Part shown: positions 9,214 through 17,894 of the stretch, piece after piece
How the letters are laid out: every line of letters starts with the position of its first letter
Numbering within the stretch: the stretch's first letter is position 1
NCBI RefSeq assembly: GCF_004352855.1
Contig: NZ_SJSC01000002.1
Coordinates: forward strand, 62,001-126,000
Length of the DNA: 64,000 nt
Source of the DNA: Marinomonas sp. KMM3893
GTDB taxonomy: Bacteria > Pseudomonadota > Gammaproteobacteria > Pseudomonadales > Marinomonadaceae
Reading direction: 5' to 3'
Notes under the pieces: model-generated
What the model was told of the DNA's origin: nothing
Databases searched by the model: none
What the model saw: the letters and a program-made list of their open reading frames with translations, nothing else
Position numbers and translations under genes: made by a program

Positions 9214-9837
9214 ATGGATCGACACACGGGCAACTTATTTATCCTTTCTGCGCCTTCTGGTGCAGGCAAATCTTCTTTATATAAAGCATTATTACAAGCG
9301 GATGATAAGGTTCGTATTTCGATATCTCACACCACAAGAGCACCACGAAAAGGTGAAGAGCATGGTCGTGAATACTACTTTACTGAAGACGAAGATTTTT
9401 TAGATATGATTGCCGAAGATGCCTTTTTCGAACATGCTCAAGTGTTTGATAACTATTACGGCACTTCGAAAGCTTCGATTTTCAACATGCTAGAGCAAGG
9501 CTTAGACGTTATTCTAGAGATCGATTGGCAAGGCGCGCGCCAAGTGCGTAAGCTCTACCCAGATGCCATTGGTGTCTTTATATTACCGCCTTCTTTAAAA
9601 GCACTTGAAGAACGTTTGCATGGCCGCGGAACAGACAGTGAAGAGGTCATTCAGCGTCGCATGAGTAAAGCGGTTGCTGAGATGTCACACTATGATGAAT
9701 ACGATTTTGTCATCGTAAATGACGACTTTGAGACCGCGTTAACACAAATGCAGTCGATTTTTACCGCAATGCGCTCAAAAAACACCGTAATGAAACAAAA
9801 ATATGGCAATCTTATCAATGATCTCTTGTCATTATGA
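9214..9837 (+). CDS. gmk: Guanylate kinase
   Basis: A 207-residue cytoplasmic enzyme, the normal length, that phosphorylates GMP to GDP with ATP. The P-loop is SAPSGAGKSSL near residues 10-20; the GMP-binding stretch HTTRAPRKGEEHGREYYF follows, then the catalytic-lid and GRGTDSEEVIQRRM region. The AAAGGT site precedes the ATG. It heads the conserved gmk-rpoZ-spoT-ridA run, which links guanine nucleotide supply to (p)ppGpp metabolism. Confidence 0.97.
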   Translation: MDRHTGNLFILSAPSGAGKSSLYKALLQADDKVRISISHTTRAPRKGEEHGREYYFTEDEDFLDMIAEDAFFEHAQVFDNYYGTSKASIFNMLEQGLDVILEIDWQGARQVRKLYPDAIGVFILPPSLKALEERLHGRGTDSEEVIQRRMSKAVAEMSHYDEYDFVIVNDDFETALTQMQSIFTAMRSKNTVMKQKYGNLINDLLSL

Positions 9838-9895
9838 GAAGCCGTTAAGTAGAATTACATTTGCATAAATAGATAACCGCAATACAGAGGTCAAA

Positions 9896-10120
9896 ATGGC
9901 TCGAGTTACCGTAGAAGATTGTTTAGAAAACGTTGATAACCGCTTTGAATTAGTCATGGTGGCATCAAAACGTGCACGTCAACTTGCCACTGGTGGTGAA
10001 GAAGCGAAAGTGGCACTTGAAGACGACAAAGTAACCGTAGTTGCTTTACGTGAAATAGCTGAAAACTTGATTAACGCCAAAAACGTTGATCTTCAAAAGC
10101 AACCTATTCACGAGTTCTAA
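9896..10120 (+). CDS. rpoZ: RNA polymerase omega subunit
   Basis: A 74-residue omega subunit starting [20 protein letters not shown], with the conserved [12 protein letters not shown] segment. It chaperones beta-prime into RNA polymerase and forms part of a ppGpp site in proteobacteria. It lies 58 bases after gmk and 62 bases before spoT, the usual order. The ATG is preceded by AGAGG. Confidence 0.97.
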   Translation: MARVTVEDCLENVDNRFELVMVASKRARQLATGGEEAKVALEDDKVTVVALREIAENLINAKNVDLQKQPIHEF

Positions 10121-10182
10121 TATTGATGGTGTCGCTCATACCACTGCCGTCGTGCTTTCTATTTGCTGTTGTGAGGTGAGCG

Positions 10183-12297
10183 ATGTATACCATTGAAAAT
10201 TTAGCTCAGACATTAAGTCAATATTTACCTCACGAGCAAGTCGCTCAGGTAAAACGCGCATACTATTACGCAGAACAAGCTCATGATGGGCAATGGCGTA
10301 AAAGTGGCGAACCTTATGTTACCCATCCACTTGCTGCCGCTGAAATCCTTGCGGATTTACGCATGGACAGTGAAGGGTTAACAGCAGCCCTCCTTCATGA
10401 CGTTATCGAAGACACCGGCATCAGCCGTGAAGCGTTAACTGAGCAGTTTGGAGAAGGCGTTGCCAGTTTGGTTGATGGCGTTAGTAAACTGACGCATCTT
10501 GAGTTCAATAGCCAAATTGAAAAGCAAGCTCATAACTTCCAGAAAATGGCCATGGCCATGGCGGATGACATTCGAGTCATTCTCGTCAAATTGGCGGACC
10601 GTCTGCACAATATGCGCACGCTGGATTCGATGCCAGCTCACAAAAAACGCCGTATTGCTCGCGAAACTCTCGATATTTATGCCCCTATTGCAAACCGCTT
10701 AGGGATGTACAATGTTCGAGTGGCTCTGGAATCTCTCGCTTTTGAAGCTTACTACCCAATGCGGGCTCGCATGCTGCAGCGTGCTATCAACAAGAAATAT
10801 GGCCACCGCAGCAAAGATACCGAAAAACTTGAAGATTTTATTCGCTCTGAATTAGCCGCCGACTATATCGACGCTCATATCAGTGTGAGAGAAAAACACA
10901 TCTACAGTATTTATCAGAAGATGAGCAAAAAACGCCGCTCTCTTGATGAAATCATGGATGTGTTAGGTGTGCGTATCGTGACCGATCGCCACGACAGCTG
11001 CTATCGCATTCTCGGCATTATTCATGCCTTGTTTAAACCCATCGAAGGCCGCTTTAAAGATTATATCGCCGTTCCAAAATCCAACGGCTACCAATCACTG
11101 CATACCACGGTTGTTGGTACTAATGGCCTACCGATGGAAGTACAAATCCGCACCGAAGAGATGGATTTAGTCGCTAATAACGGCATCGCTGCGCATTGGG
11201 CTTATAAATTCAGTGGCAATGCCGCCGCGCCAAACAATCACGATCGAGCAACGAAATGGGTGAAAAGCTTGCTGGAAATCCAGCAAAAAGCAGGTAACCC
11301 AATTGAGTTTGTTGATAATGTTAAAAGTGATTTGTTCCCTGATGAGGTGTATGTATTTACTCCGAAAGGTCAGATCATCGAACTGCCATCTGGTGCTACA
11401 CCGGTCGATTTTGCTTATGGCGTACACACAGAAATTGGTAACACCTGTATTTCTTGTCGCATCAACCGCCGCCTGGCACCGCTTAGCACTCAGCTCGAAA
11501 GCGGACAGACCGTTGAAATCATCAGTGCCAAAAATGCGCAACCTAACGTTGCTTGGTTAAGCTTTGCCATCACGGGTAAAGCGCGCACGAATATTCGCCA
11601 TTACCTTAAAGACAAACAGCGTGAAAATGCGATATCTATCGGACATCGTCTGCTAACTCGCTCGTTAAATGCCTTTAAAACGAATATTGAAGAACTAACG
11701 AAAGAGCAAATCGATCAAGTCCTTGTGCAACATCAACTTAACACTCTGGATGATTTACTTGAGTCCATCGGCAAAGGCCGACATGTTGGTTATTTGGTCG
11801 CACGAGAGCTGTTCCCAAATTACGATGAAAACACTCTTATCACGCCGAAATCCTTTAAGGTGAACGGCTCTGAGGGAATGCTGATTTCGTATGCGAAATG
11901 TTGCTCACCAATTCCTGGAGACCCAATTGTTGGTCACGTTCAAGTGGATAAAGGGATCATTATTCATCATTTGAACTGCCCGAACATTCAAGATCATCTC
12001 TCCAGCCCTGAGCGCTTTATCCGTATGGTTTGGGGCAAAGATATTGAAGAAGATCTCAATATTAGCCTGATTGTTAGTTACATTAATGAACGTGGTGCCG
12101 TGGCAAAAATTGCCAGCTCCATCAGCGATACCGATTATCAAGTGTCTAACTTAGACATTATTGAACGTGGACGTGTCAGTCGCCTTCGTTTGAATATCAC
12201 TATTTCTAGTCGTGTTGGCTTAGCAGACGTAATGCGCCGTATTAAGGCTGTTCGTTGCGTCGAGAAAGTCTCTCGTGAGACCATTGTTGGTCGTTAG
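10183..12297 (+). CDS. spoT: Bifunctional (p)ppGpp synthetase/hydrolase SpoT
   Basis: A 704-residue stringent-response enzyme. It has an HD hydrolase domain (~25-180; HDVIEDT carries the metal-binding HD pair), a RelA/SpoT nucleotidyltransferase domain (~240-350; GYQSLHTTV and EVQIRT), a TGS domain (~385-450; VYVFTPKGQIIELPSGATPVD), the conserved-Cys region (YAKCCSPIPGD) and a C-terminal ACT domain (~630-700). With the HD motif intact it should both hydrolyse and make (p)ppGpp. The ATG is preceded by GAGGTGAGC. It is third in the gmk-rpoZ-spoT-ridA run. Confidence 0.97.
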   Translation: MYTIENLAQTLSQYLPHEQVAQVKRAYYYAEQAHDGQWRKSGEPYVTHPLAAAEILADLRMDSEGLTAALLHDVIEDTGISREALTEQFGEGVASLVDGVSKLTHLEFNSQIEKQAHNFQKMAMAMADDIRVILVKLADRLHNMRTLDSMPAHKKRRIARETLDIYAPIANRLGMYNVRVALESLAFEAYYPMRARMLQRAINKKYGHRSKDTEKLEDFIRSELAADYIDAHISVREKHIYSIYQKMSKKRRSLDEIMDVLGVRIVTDRHDSCYRILGIIHALFKPIEGRFKDYIAVPKSNGYQSLHTTVVGTNGLPMEVQIRTEEMDLVANNGIAAHWAYKFSGNAAAPNNHDRATKWVKSLLEIQQKAGNPIEFVDNVKSDLFPDEVYVFTPKGQIIELPSGATPVDFAYGVHTEIGNTCISCRINRRLAPLSTQLESGQTVEIISAKNAQPNVAWLSFAITGKARTNIRHYLKDKQRENAISIGHRLLTRSLNAFKTNIEELTKEQIDQVLVQHQLNTLDDLLESIGKGRHVGYLVARELFPNYDENTLITPKSFKVNGSEGMLISYAKCCSPIPGDPIVGHVQVDKGIIIHHLNCPNIQDHLSSPERFIRMVWGKDIEEDLNISLIVSYINERGAVAKIASSISDTDYQVSNLDIIERGRVSRLRLNITISSRVGLADVMRRIKAVRCVEKVSRETIVGR

Positions 12298-12381
12298 AGC
12301 CTTTAACATGACCTCTATATTTTAACCCGCCTCAGTCAGAACAGACCGAGGCGATATAACATTGAAATGGGATTAAATATC

Positions 12382-12768
12382 ATGGCAAAGCAAGTGATTC
12401 ACACTGAAAAAGCACCAGCAGCAATCGGCCCTTATTCTCAAGCGGTTCGTGCAGGCAACACAGTTTACCTTTCTGGCCAAATTCCTTTGGTTGCTGAAAC
12501 CATGGAAGTGATCAGTGAAGACATCGTTGAGCAAACCACGCAAGTGTTCAAAAACTTACAAGCAGTTTGTGAAGCCGCTGGCGGTTCTTTGGAAGACGTT
12601 GTGAAATTCAACATTTTCATGACAGACCTAGGCAACTTTGCAACCGTCAACGAAGTGATGACTCAGTTTATCAAACAACCTTACCCAGCTCGTGCCGCAA
12701 TGGGCGTTCGTGCGCTACCAAAAGGCGTTCAGGTTGAAATCGAAGGCATCATGGTACTTGAAGACTAG
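12382..12768 (+). CDS. ridA: RidA enamine/imine deaminase
   Basis: A 128-residue RidA (YjgF/YER057c/UK114) protein that hydrolyses reactive 2-aminoacrylate and other enamines to keto acids and ammonia, protecting PLP enzymes. The family segments AIGPYSQAV, the catalytic Arg in [13 protein letters not shown] and the terminal VEIEGIMV are present. An ATG also occurs in frame at 12367, but [12 protein letters not shown] from 12382 matches family length and start. A strong terminator follows, so ridA ends the gmk operon. Confidence 0.95.
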   Translation: MAKQVIHTEKAPAAIGPYSQAVRAGNTVYLSGQIPLVAETMEVISEDIVEQTTQVFKNLQAVCEAAGGSLEDVVKFNIFMTDLGNFATVNEVMTQFIKQPYPARAAMGVRALPKGVQVEIEGIMVLED

Positions 12769-12810
12769 TTATCCAATCATGTTGCTCGCAGCATGATGAA
12801 GATGATCTAA

Positions 12811-12838
12811 AAAGAGGCGCTCGACGCCTCTTTTTTTA
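12811..12838. terminator. Bidirectional intrinsic terminator between ridA and the epimerase gene
   Basis: AAAGAGGCG pairs with CGCCTCTTT across CTCGA, followed by a T run on the plus strand and preceded by A residues that give a short T run on the minus strand. It serves both convergent genes. Confidence 0.85.
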
Positions 12839-12841
12839 TGG

Positions 12842-13687
12842 CTAGTGTTCGGCTAGATAAGCGCTCACTAGCTCATCATAACCACTCACATAACTAGGGT
12901 AATGAAAACAAAATCCTGTTTCTTTGAGCGCTTGATTACTAATTCGCTTGCCTGAAGTAGGCAAAAAGTCACTGACCTTTTCAGGGAGATTCGCTTTAGT
13001 GTCTAGCAGCTTAGCAATACACAGCTTTACCTCCCACATAGTGACTGGCGTATCGTCAGTAACATTATAATGACTCGCCAATGCCGCACCACTAAGCACC
13101 TTGTCTGCCACATGACACAGAGCACGCACAACATCGTGACGATGCACACGATTGGTCCAACTGTTTGCTTCCCAAATCTCATCAGACATCACTTTGCTGA
13201 GCATTCGATACCGCTTCGGCCCATAAATACCTGAGCACCGCAGGGCAATCGAGGGCATAGCTTGCGAGAGCAATTGTTCCGTTTCTAACAAGATAGCCGC
13301 GGTCGCTTTACTGCCGAGCGGAGGTGTATTTTGATCAATCCATTCTCCTTTATTTTGCCCATAAACACTGGTGCTGGAGACAAAGATAATGGGCGTCTGG
13401 GCACTTTGATAACGCGCTACAAGACGCTTAGCCGTATCGTAATACGCGGCACGGTAAGCCGTTTCCGTTCGACCTGAAGGCGTCATGATTAACACAATAA
13501 GATCCACCTCAGGCAGATCGTCGTCTCCCAGTTGCGTGATATCACCGGTCATCCCATGAACCCCTTTGGGAAAGGCGCTGCCAGTACGACGAATACCGTA
13601 AACCTGATCCCCTCTGGCCACAAAATACGGCGCCATACCACGCCCTAAATCACCACACCCTGCGATCAGGATTCGTTTTGAATTCAT
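12842..13687 (-). CDS. NAD(P)-dependent epimerase/dehydratase-like protein (YeeZ type)
   Basis: A ~281-residue Rossmann protein of the extended SDR superfamily. The nucleotide-binding motif is ILIAGCGDLGRGMAPYF with a GxGxxG pattern, an SSTSVYG segment follows in mid-protein, and GIYGPKRY later. The canonical YxxxK is not evident, so the enzyme activity is unproven; YeeZ-like proteins have no settled function. The open frame begins at a TTG at 13705, but the ATG at 13687 has AGAGGT at ideal spacing and is preferred. It is convergent with ridA and divergent from oxyR. Confidence 0.82.
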   Translation of the reverse strand: MNSKRILIAGCGDLGRGMAPYFVARGDQVYGIRRTGSAFPKGVHGMTGDITQLGDDDLPEVDLIVLIMTPSGRTETAYRAAYYDTAKRLVARYQSAQTPIIFVSSTSVYGQNKGEWIDQNTPPLGSKATAAILLETEQLLSQAMPSIALRCSGIYGPKRYRMLSKVMSDEIWEANSWTNRVHRHDVVRALCHVADKVLSGAALASHYNVTDDTPVTMWEVKLCIAKLLDTKANLPEKVSDFLPTSGKRISNQALKETGFCFHYPSYVSGYDELVSAYLAEH

Positions 13688-13791
13688 GACTACCTCTTTA
13701 AGCAATAAAAGCGCAAACTAGATTATCTGGTACACTTTATCAAATTTTGTATTATCATAGTTATTAACAATGATTAGGTTGAGGGCACGAT

Positions 13792-14697
13792 ATGACATTA
13801 ACTGAATTAAAGTACGTTGTTATGCTGGCAAAAGAAAAACACTTTGGCCACGCTGCCGAAAAATGCCATGTTTCTCAACCGACTCTGAGTGTTGCCGTGA
13901 AAAAGCTCGAAGAAGAGCTAGGCGCAGCCATCTTCGAACGCAGTAAAAGCTCGGTCTATATCACTCCCATTGGTGAGCAAATCGTGGCCCAAGCCAAACG
14001 CGTTATCGAGCAGGCTAACACGATTAAAGAGTTGGCGTCGTCCGGTCATAACCAACTAAAAGGTCCTATTAAAATTGGCGCCATTTTTACCATTGCGCCC
14101 TACCTTTTCCCAATGATGATCCCTAATCTACGCGCCATCACTAACGACATGCCATTGATCATTGAAGAAGATCTCACTGAGAACTTACGCCCTAAACTGC
14201 GTAATGGCGAGCTCGATGCGATTATTATCGCGCTCCCCTTCAATGAGCCCGACGTAGTGACCCAGCCAATTTACGAAGAAGAGTTCGTCGTATTAATGCC
14301 CAAGGATCACCCTTGGACTAAACTTTCTCACATCAACACGGATCAGCTTTCTACTGACAACTTGCTGTTATTAGGCAAAGGGCACTGTTTCAGTGAGCAA
14401 GTTCTAGAAGCTTGTCCTTTAGTGAAAGAAGAAGAGTTTAGCGAAGGACGCACCATTGTTAACGGCAGCTCATTAGAAACCATCCGCTACATGGTGGCAT
14501 CTGGATTAGGCGTCACTGTGCTACCAAAATCCGCCGTCACAAACATCGACCATACTTTATTAGAAGTTCGCCCATTTGAAGAGCCTGCACCAAAGCGTAC
14601 CGTTGCCTTAGCGTGGCGTGCAAGCTACCCACGCCCAAATGCCATCGACGTGGTAAGCCAAGCTATCCGCAACACCAGCAAGAAGCTGGATATCTAA
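13792..14697 (+). CDS. oxyR: Peroxide-sensing LysR regulator OxyR
   Basis: A 301-residue LysR protein. The N-terminal helix-turn-helix is at ~18-40 (HAAEKCHVSQPTLSVAVKKL). The redox pair is at residues 199 and 208 (HCFSEQVLEAC), the same numbers and spacing as E. coli OxyR Cys199-Cys208, so peroxide should form a regulatory disulfide. It activates catalase, alkyl hydroperoxide reductase and related genes as a tetramer. recG begins 7 bases after its stop; an oxyR-recG pairing is common in gammaproteobacteria and suggests co-transcription. Confidence 0.96.
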   Translation: MTLTELKYVVMLAKEKHFGHAAEKCHVSQPTLSVAVKKLEEELGAAIFERSKSSVYITPIGEQIVAQAKRVIEQANTIKELASSGHNQLKGPIKIGAIFTIAPYLFPMMIPNLRAITNDMPLIIEEDLTENLRPKLRNGELDAIIIALPFNEPDVVTQPIYEEEFVVLMPKDHPWTKLSHINTDQLSTDNLLLLGKGHCFSEQVLEACPLVKEEEFSEGRTIVNGSSLETIRYMVASGLGVTVLPKSAVTNIDHTLLEVRPFEEPAPKRTVALAWRASYPRPNAIDVVSQAIRNTSKKLDI

Positions 14698-14704
14698 GCT
14701 CGCC

Positions 14705-16786
14705 ATGATAGACGACCTCGACACACAAGATGTGAGAGAGCTGAAAGGGGTTGGCGATGCCATGGCTGAAAAATTGGCAAAGCTGCACCTTCATACGGTG
14801 CAAGATTTGCTTTTTCATCTCCCCATTCGCTATCAGGACAGAACCCGAGTGCTGCCCATCGGACATTTGCGCTTTGGTGATGAGGCGGTCATTGAAGGCA
14901 CTTCCACAGGTTGCGAAATAAAAATGGGCAAACGTCGCAGCTTGTTGTGTCGTATTAAGGATTCAACGGGCACCTTATGCCTGCGCTTTTTCCATTTTTC
15001 TGCGGCGCAAAAAAAGCAATTAGAGTCCGGTAATCGGATCCGTTGCTTTGGGGAAATACGTCGCGGCAGCACTGGATTTGAAATTTATCATCCTGAATAC
15101 AAGATCATTAGTGACACAGACACACACTCAGACACGGATCAATTGACGCCGATTTATCCGTTAACAGAAGGCCTAACACAAGCCAAAATTCGGCAGTTGT
15201 GTGAGCAAGCATTGGAGCGTTTAACGCCCTACAATCTCAAAGAGTGGCTGCCCGATACCATACGTCAGTCATTTAGCTTGCCACCATTAGACGACGCGAT
15301 TCGTTTTCTTCACCACCCGACAACTGACGCGAATTTAGAGCAATTACGAGCCGGTGCGCATCCTGCACAATACCGACTTTCTTTTGAAGAACTGATGGCC
15401 CATCAGCTGTCTTTGATTGGCAAGAAAATCAAAGCCAAAGAAGACAAGGCGATTCGTGTAACAGAACCAGGTCAACTGGCTCAAGGATTACTAGAGCAGC
15501 TGCCTTTTTCCCCTACCAACGCCCAGCAACGTGTTTTTCAAGAGCTCTTAACCGACCTCCAATCAGGCCACCCAATGCTCCGCCTAGTGCAAGGCGATGT
15601 CGGCTCAGGAAAAACACTGGTCGCAGCATTAGCGGCAGCAGCCATCGTCAATGCGGGTTATCAAGTTGCTATTATGGCGCCAACGGAGATCTTGGCTGAG
15701 CAGCACCTCGCAAACTTCACTCAATGGTTTACGCCACTGGGCTTAAATGTCGCTTGGATGGCAGGAAAGCTAAAAGGCAAAGCCCGTGAAGTCGAACTGG
15801 AAAATATCGCGTCGGGCGCCGCTCATATCGTCGTCGGCACCCACGCCCTTTTCCAAGAAAGCGTCCAATTTGATCGTCTAGCATTGGCCATCATCGACGA
15901 ACAACATCGCTTTGGTGTTCATCAACGTATGGCATTGCGAGAAAAGGGCTTACAACAAGGGTTTCAGCCTCATCAGCTGATTATGACGGCTACCCCTATT
16001 CCTCGTACCCTGGCCATGTCAGCGTATGCGGATTTAGATTGCTCAATAATAGACGAACTGCCACCAGGAAGAACCCCAGTTAATACCATTGTGGTATCAG
16101 ACCAACGCCGTAACGAAGTCATAGAGCGTGTAAAAATCGCCTGCCAAGAAGGCAAACAAGTCTATTGGGTATGTACCCTCATTGAAGAGTCAGAAGCCTT
16201 ACAATGCCAAGCGGCGGAAGACACGGCTATTCTACTCGCAGAGCAACTTAACGGTTTGTCTATTGGCTTGGTTCACGGACGACTTAAGTCGTCTGAAAAG
16301 GCCGATATTATGGCAAGATTCAAAGCGAATGAGATACAGCTTCTGGTGGCCACCACTGTCATCGAAGTGGGTGTGGATGTGCCTAATGCGAGCTTAATGA
16401 TCATTGAAAACCCAGAACGTCTGGGGCTTGCTCAGCTGCATCAATTACGCGGCCGAGTAGGTCGAGGGCAAACGGCTAGCCATTGTGTCTTATTGTATAA
16501 AGCCCCTTTAGGCCAGCAAGGGAAAGAACGCTTATCCACGATGCGAGAAACCAGTGATGGTTTCAAAATTGCTGAAAAAGATTTAGAACTGCGCGGCCCA
16601 GGTGAATTACTAGGCACTCGGCAAACGGGGCAATGGGAATTTAAAGTCGCAGACCTGCAAAGAGACAAAGCACTGCTTGACGATGTACAAAAAGCCGCCA
16701 CGCAACTGCATCAGCACTACCCGGAAAGGGTCTCGCCTTTACTGGCTCGATGGCTGCCAAACCACAGCCAGTATTTGAACGTATAA
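14705..16786 (+). CDS. recG: ATP-dependent DNA helicase RecG
   Basis: A 693-residue helicase that remodels stalled forks and branch-migrates Holliday junctions. The N-terminal wedge (OB-fold) domain is at ~60-160. Superfamily 2 motifs follow: Walker A GDVGSGKTLVA (~300), Walker B variant DEQHRFG, motif III MTATPIPRT and the C-terminal motif VI QLRGRVGRGQ. The TRG-type segment lies near residue 620. Length is normal. It follows oxyR closely and ends at an intrinsic terminator. Confidence 0.97.
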   Translation: MIDDLDTQDVRELKGVGDAMAEKLAKLHLHTVQDLLFHLPIRYQDRTRVLPIGHLRFGDEAVIEGTSTGCEIKMGKRRSLLCRIKDSTGTLCLRFFHFSAAQKKQLESGNRIRCFGEIRRGSTGFEIYHPEYKIISDTDTHSDTDQLTPIYPLTEGLTQAKIRQLCEQALERLTPYNLKEWLPDTIRQSFSLPPLDDAIRFLHHPTTDANLEQLRAGAHPAQYRLSFEELMAHQLSLIGKKIKAKEDKAIRVTEPGQLAQGLLEQLPFSPTNAQQRVFQELLTDLQSGHPMLRLVQGDVGSGKTLVAALAAAAIVNAGYQVAIMAPTEILAEQHLANFTQWFTPLGLNVAWMAGKLKGKAREVELENIASGAAHIVVGTHALFQESVQFDRLALAIIDEQHRFGVHQRMALREKGLQQGFQPHQLIMTATPIPRTLAMSAYADLDCSIIDELPPGRTPVNTIVVSDQRRNEVIERVKIACQEGKQVYWVCTLIEESEALQCQAAEDTAILLAEQLNGLSIGLVHGRLKSSEKADIMARFKANEIQLLVATTVIEVGVDVPNASLMIIENPERLGLAQLHQLRGRVGRGQTASHCVLLYKAPLGQQGKERLSTMRETSDGFKIAEKDLELRGPGELLGTRQTGQWEFKVADLQRDKALLDDVQKAATQLHQHYPERVSPLLARWLPNHSQYLNV

Positions 16787-16806
16787 ACGCCTGTAGCGCC
16801 CTAAAC

Positions 16807-16840
16807 AAAAGGCGCTGGAATATCCCTTCCGCGCCTTTTG
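16807..16840. terminator. Terminator between recG and lrp
   Basis: AAAAGGCGC and GCGCCTTTT form a 9-bp stem with a 15-base loop; T residues flank both sides, so it can serve both convergent genes. Confidence 0.7.
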
Positions 16841-16869
16841 TATTCGTTTCATATCGCTGTCATAAACCC

Positions 16870-17346
16870 TTATGGGATGCTAACGACCGTGGTGTTTTTC
16901 ACTTCTTCCATCGCCACATACGTTCTCGACTCACGCACATGTGGTAAGGTCAGTAATGTTTCGCCAAGCAACAAGCGGTAAGAATCCATATTGGACACAC
17001 GCGCTTTTAATAGATATTCGAAATCACCTGCAATCAAGTGACACTCAAGAATCTCGGGGATTTCTGTAACCGCGGTTTTAAATTCGTTGAAACCTTCTGG
17101 GGAAGTTGTTTTTAAACGAATTTCCACAAATACAAGTAAACCAGCATCCACCTTTTTAGGGTCCACTAACGCGCAATAGCCTGTGATATAGCCGTTACGT
17201 TCTAGACGTCGCACCCGCTCTAAACACGGGGTCGCACTCAAGCCTACACGACTGGCTAATTCAACGTTTGATAAGCGGCCGTTGACTTGCAGTTCACGCA
17301 GAATCTTTTTGTCCAAACGATCGAGCGGTTTAGTTGAGCTTTCCAT
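16870..17346 (-). CDS. lrp: Leucine-responsive regulatory protein (Lrp)
   Basis: A 158-residue Lrp/AsnC protein. The N-terminal helix-turn-helix (SNVELASRVGLSATPCLERV) and C-terminal RAM/ACT-like domain (ECHLIAGDFEYLLKARV, TYVAMEEVK) match the global regulator Lrp closely rather than AsnC. It is divergent from the aap amino-acid transporter across ~550 bp, so it may control that operon. AAGGAG lies 11 bases before this start but only five bases before an out-of-frame ATG at 17353 that opens an eight-codon frame overlapping the lrp start. Confidence 0.92.
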   Translation of the reverse strand: MESSTKPLDRLDKKILRELQVNGRLSNVELASRVGLSATPCLERVRRLERNGYITGYCALVDPKKVDAGLLVFVEIRLKTTSPEGFNEFKTAVTEIPEILECHLIAGDFEYLLKARVSNMDSYRLLLGETLLTLPHVRESRTYVAMEEVKNTTVVSIP

Positions 17347-17492
17347 TCGACATGGATCTCCTTAATCACACTAAAGTATTGTTAATACTATCATGTAGAT
17401 AACAAAGTATGGGAAGCGCTTTCTAGAATATATTTCTACCCTAAAAACACCGTCATTTGAATTGCACCAATATAAAACAAAAGAAAATCCAC

Positions 17493-17508
17493 GCACCAAA
17501 TTGGTATT
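17493..17508 (+). promoter_or_regulatory. NtrC-like binding site
   Basis: GCACCAAATTGGTATT has the seven-base spacing between half sites seen in NtrC enhancers (GCAC-N7-GTGC), with a degenerate right half (GTAT). Further GCAC half sites lie at 17464, 17555 and ~17668. It is ~300 bp upstream of the sigma-54 promoter. NtrC binding is inference. Confidence 0.4.
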
Positions 17509-17742
17509 TTTTGGCTATTTTTAACCTATATCAGTAATATTGCTTCTTAGCTATGCACCATTAGGTGTCACGTTTTCTTACAAAAACACACACTTTTTAA
17601 TAAACAAAGAAAACTGCCTATTTTTTAAACACCTCCCTGTTTTTATGGGCTTATTTTGTAAGAATTATGCACTAATAACCATATTTATAGCACTTTATCC
17701 TTGACTAGAGACCATCAACAGTCGTTCTATTAGGTAATGCAA

Positions 17743-17760
17743 CATTCTTCTAGAAGAATG
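17743..17760. promoter_or_regulatory. Perfect 18-bp palindrome upstream of the sigma-54 promoter
   Basis: CATTCTTCTAGAAGAATG is self-complementary over all 18 bases and lies 37 bases upstream of the promoter's -24 element. It does not match NtrC or Lrp consensus, so the protein that would bind it is unknown. Confidence 0.5.
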
Positions 17761-17794
17761 CTCTGTATCTAAAATTAAAAAAATAATCATGATG

Positions 17795-17813
17795 TTGGCA
17801 ATATTTTTGCATT
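17795..17813 (+). promoter_or_regulatory. Sigma-54 promoter of the aap operon
   Basis: TTGGCAATATTTTTGCATT carries the invariant GG (17797-17798) and GC (17809-17810) exactly ten bases apart, with TTGGCA and TTGCA flanks close to the TGGCAC-N5-TTGCA consensus. Transcription would start near 17822, ~73 bases before aapJ. Confidence 0.72.
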
Positions 17814-17820
17814 GTTTACC

Positions 17821-17840
17821 TATAAGTCCCAAGACTTATA
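17821..17840. promoter_or_regulatory. Inverted repeat at the predicted aap transcription start
   Basis: TATAAGTC and GACTTATA flank a four-base CCAA spacer. It overlaps the start site expected from the sigma-54 promoter and could be an operator or a 5' leader hairpin. Confidence 0.4.
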
Positions 17841-17894
17841 AAAACGAAAAAAATACAACACACACAAAAGAAAGAAATGCCTGGGAGGCTATCA

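Larger units (their letters stand above)
17347..17894. other. 548-bp lrp/aapJ regulatory region
   Basis: AT-rich and without a gene. It contains a LacI-operator-like near-palindrome (GGAAGCGCTTTC, 17412-17423), GCAC half sites at 17464, 17493, 17555 and ~17668, an 18-bp palindrome (17743-17760), a sigma-54 promoter (17795-17813) and a 20-bp inverted repeat (17821-17840). Confidence 0.65.

Noticed and set aside
17412..17423. LacI-operator-like GGAAGCGCTTTC in the lrp/aapJ gap
   Set aside because: One near-palindrome with a common GCGC core and no LacI-type gene nearby; too weak for a separate finding.
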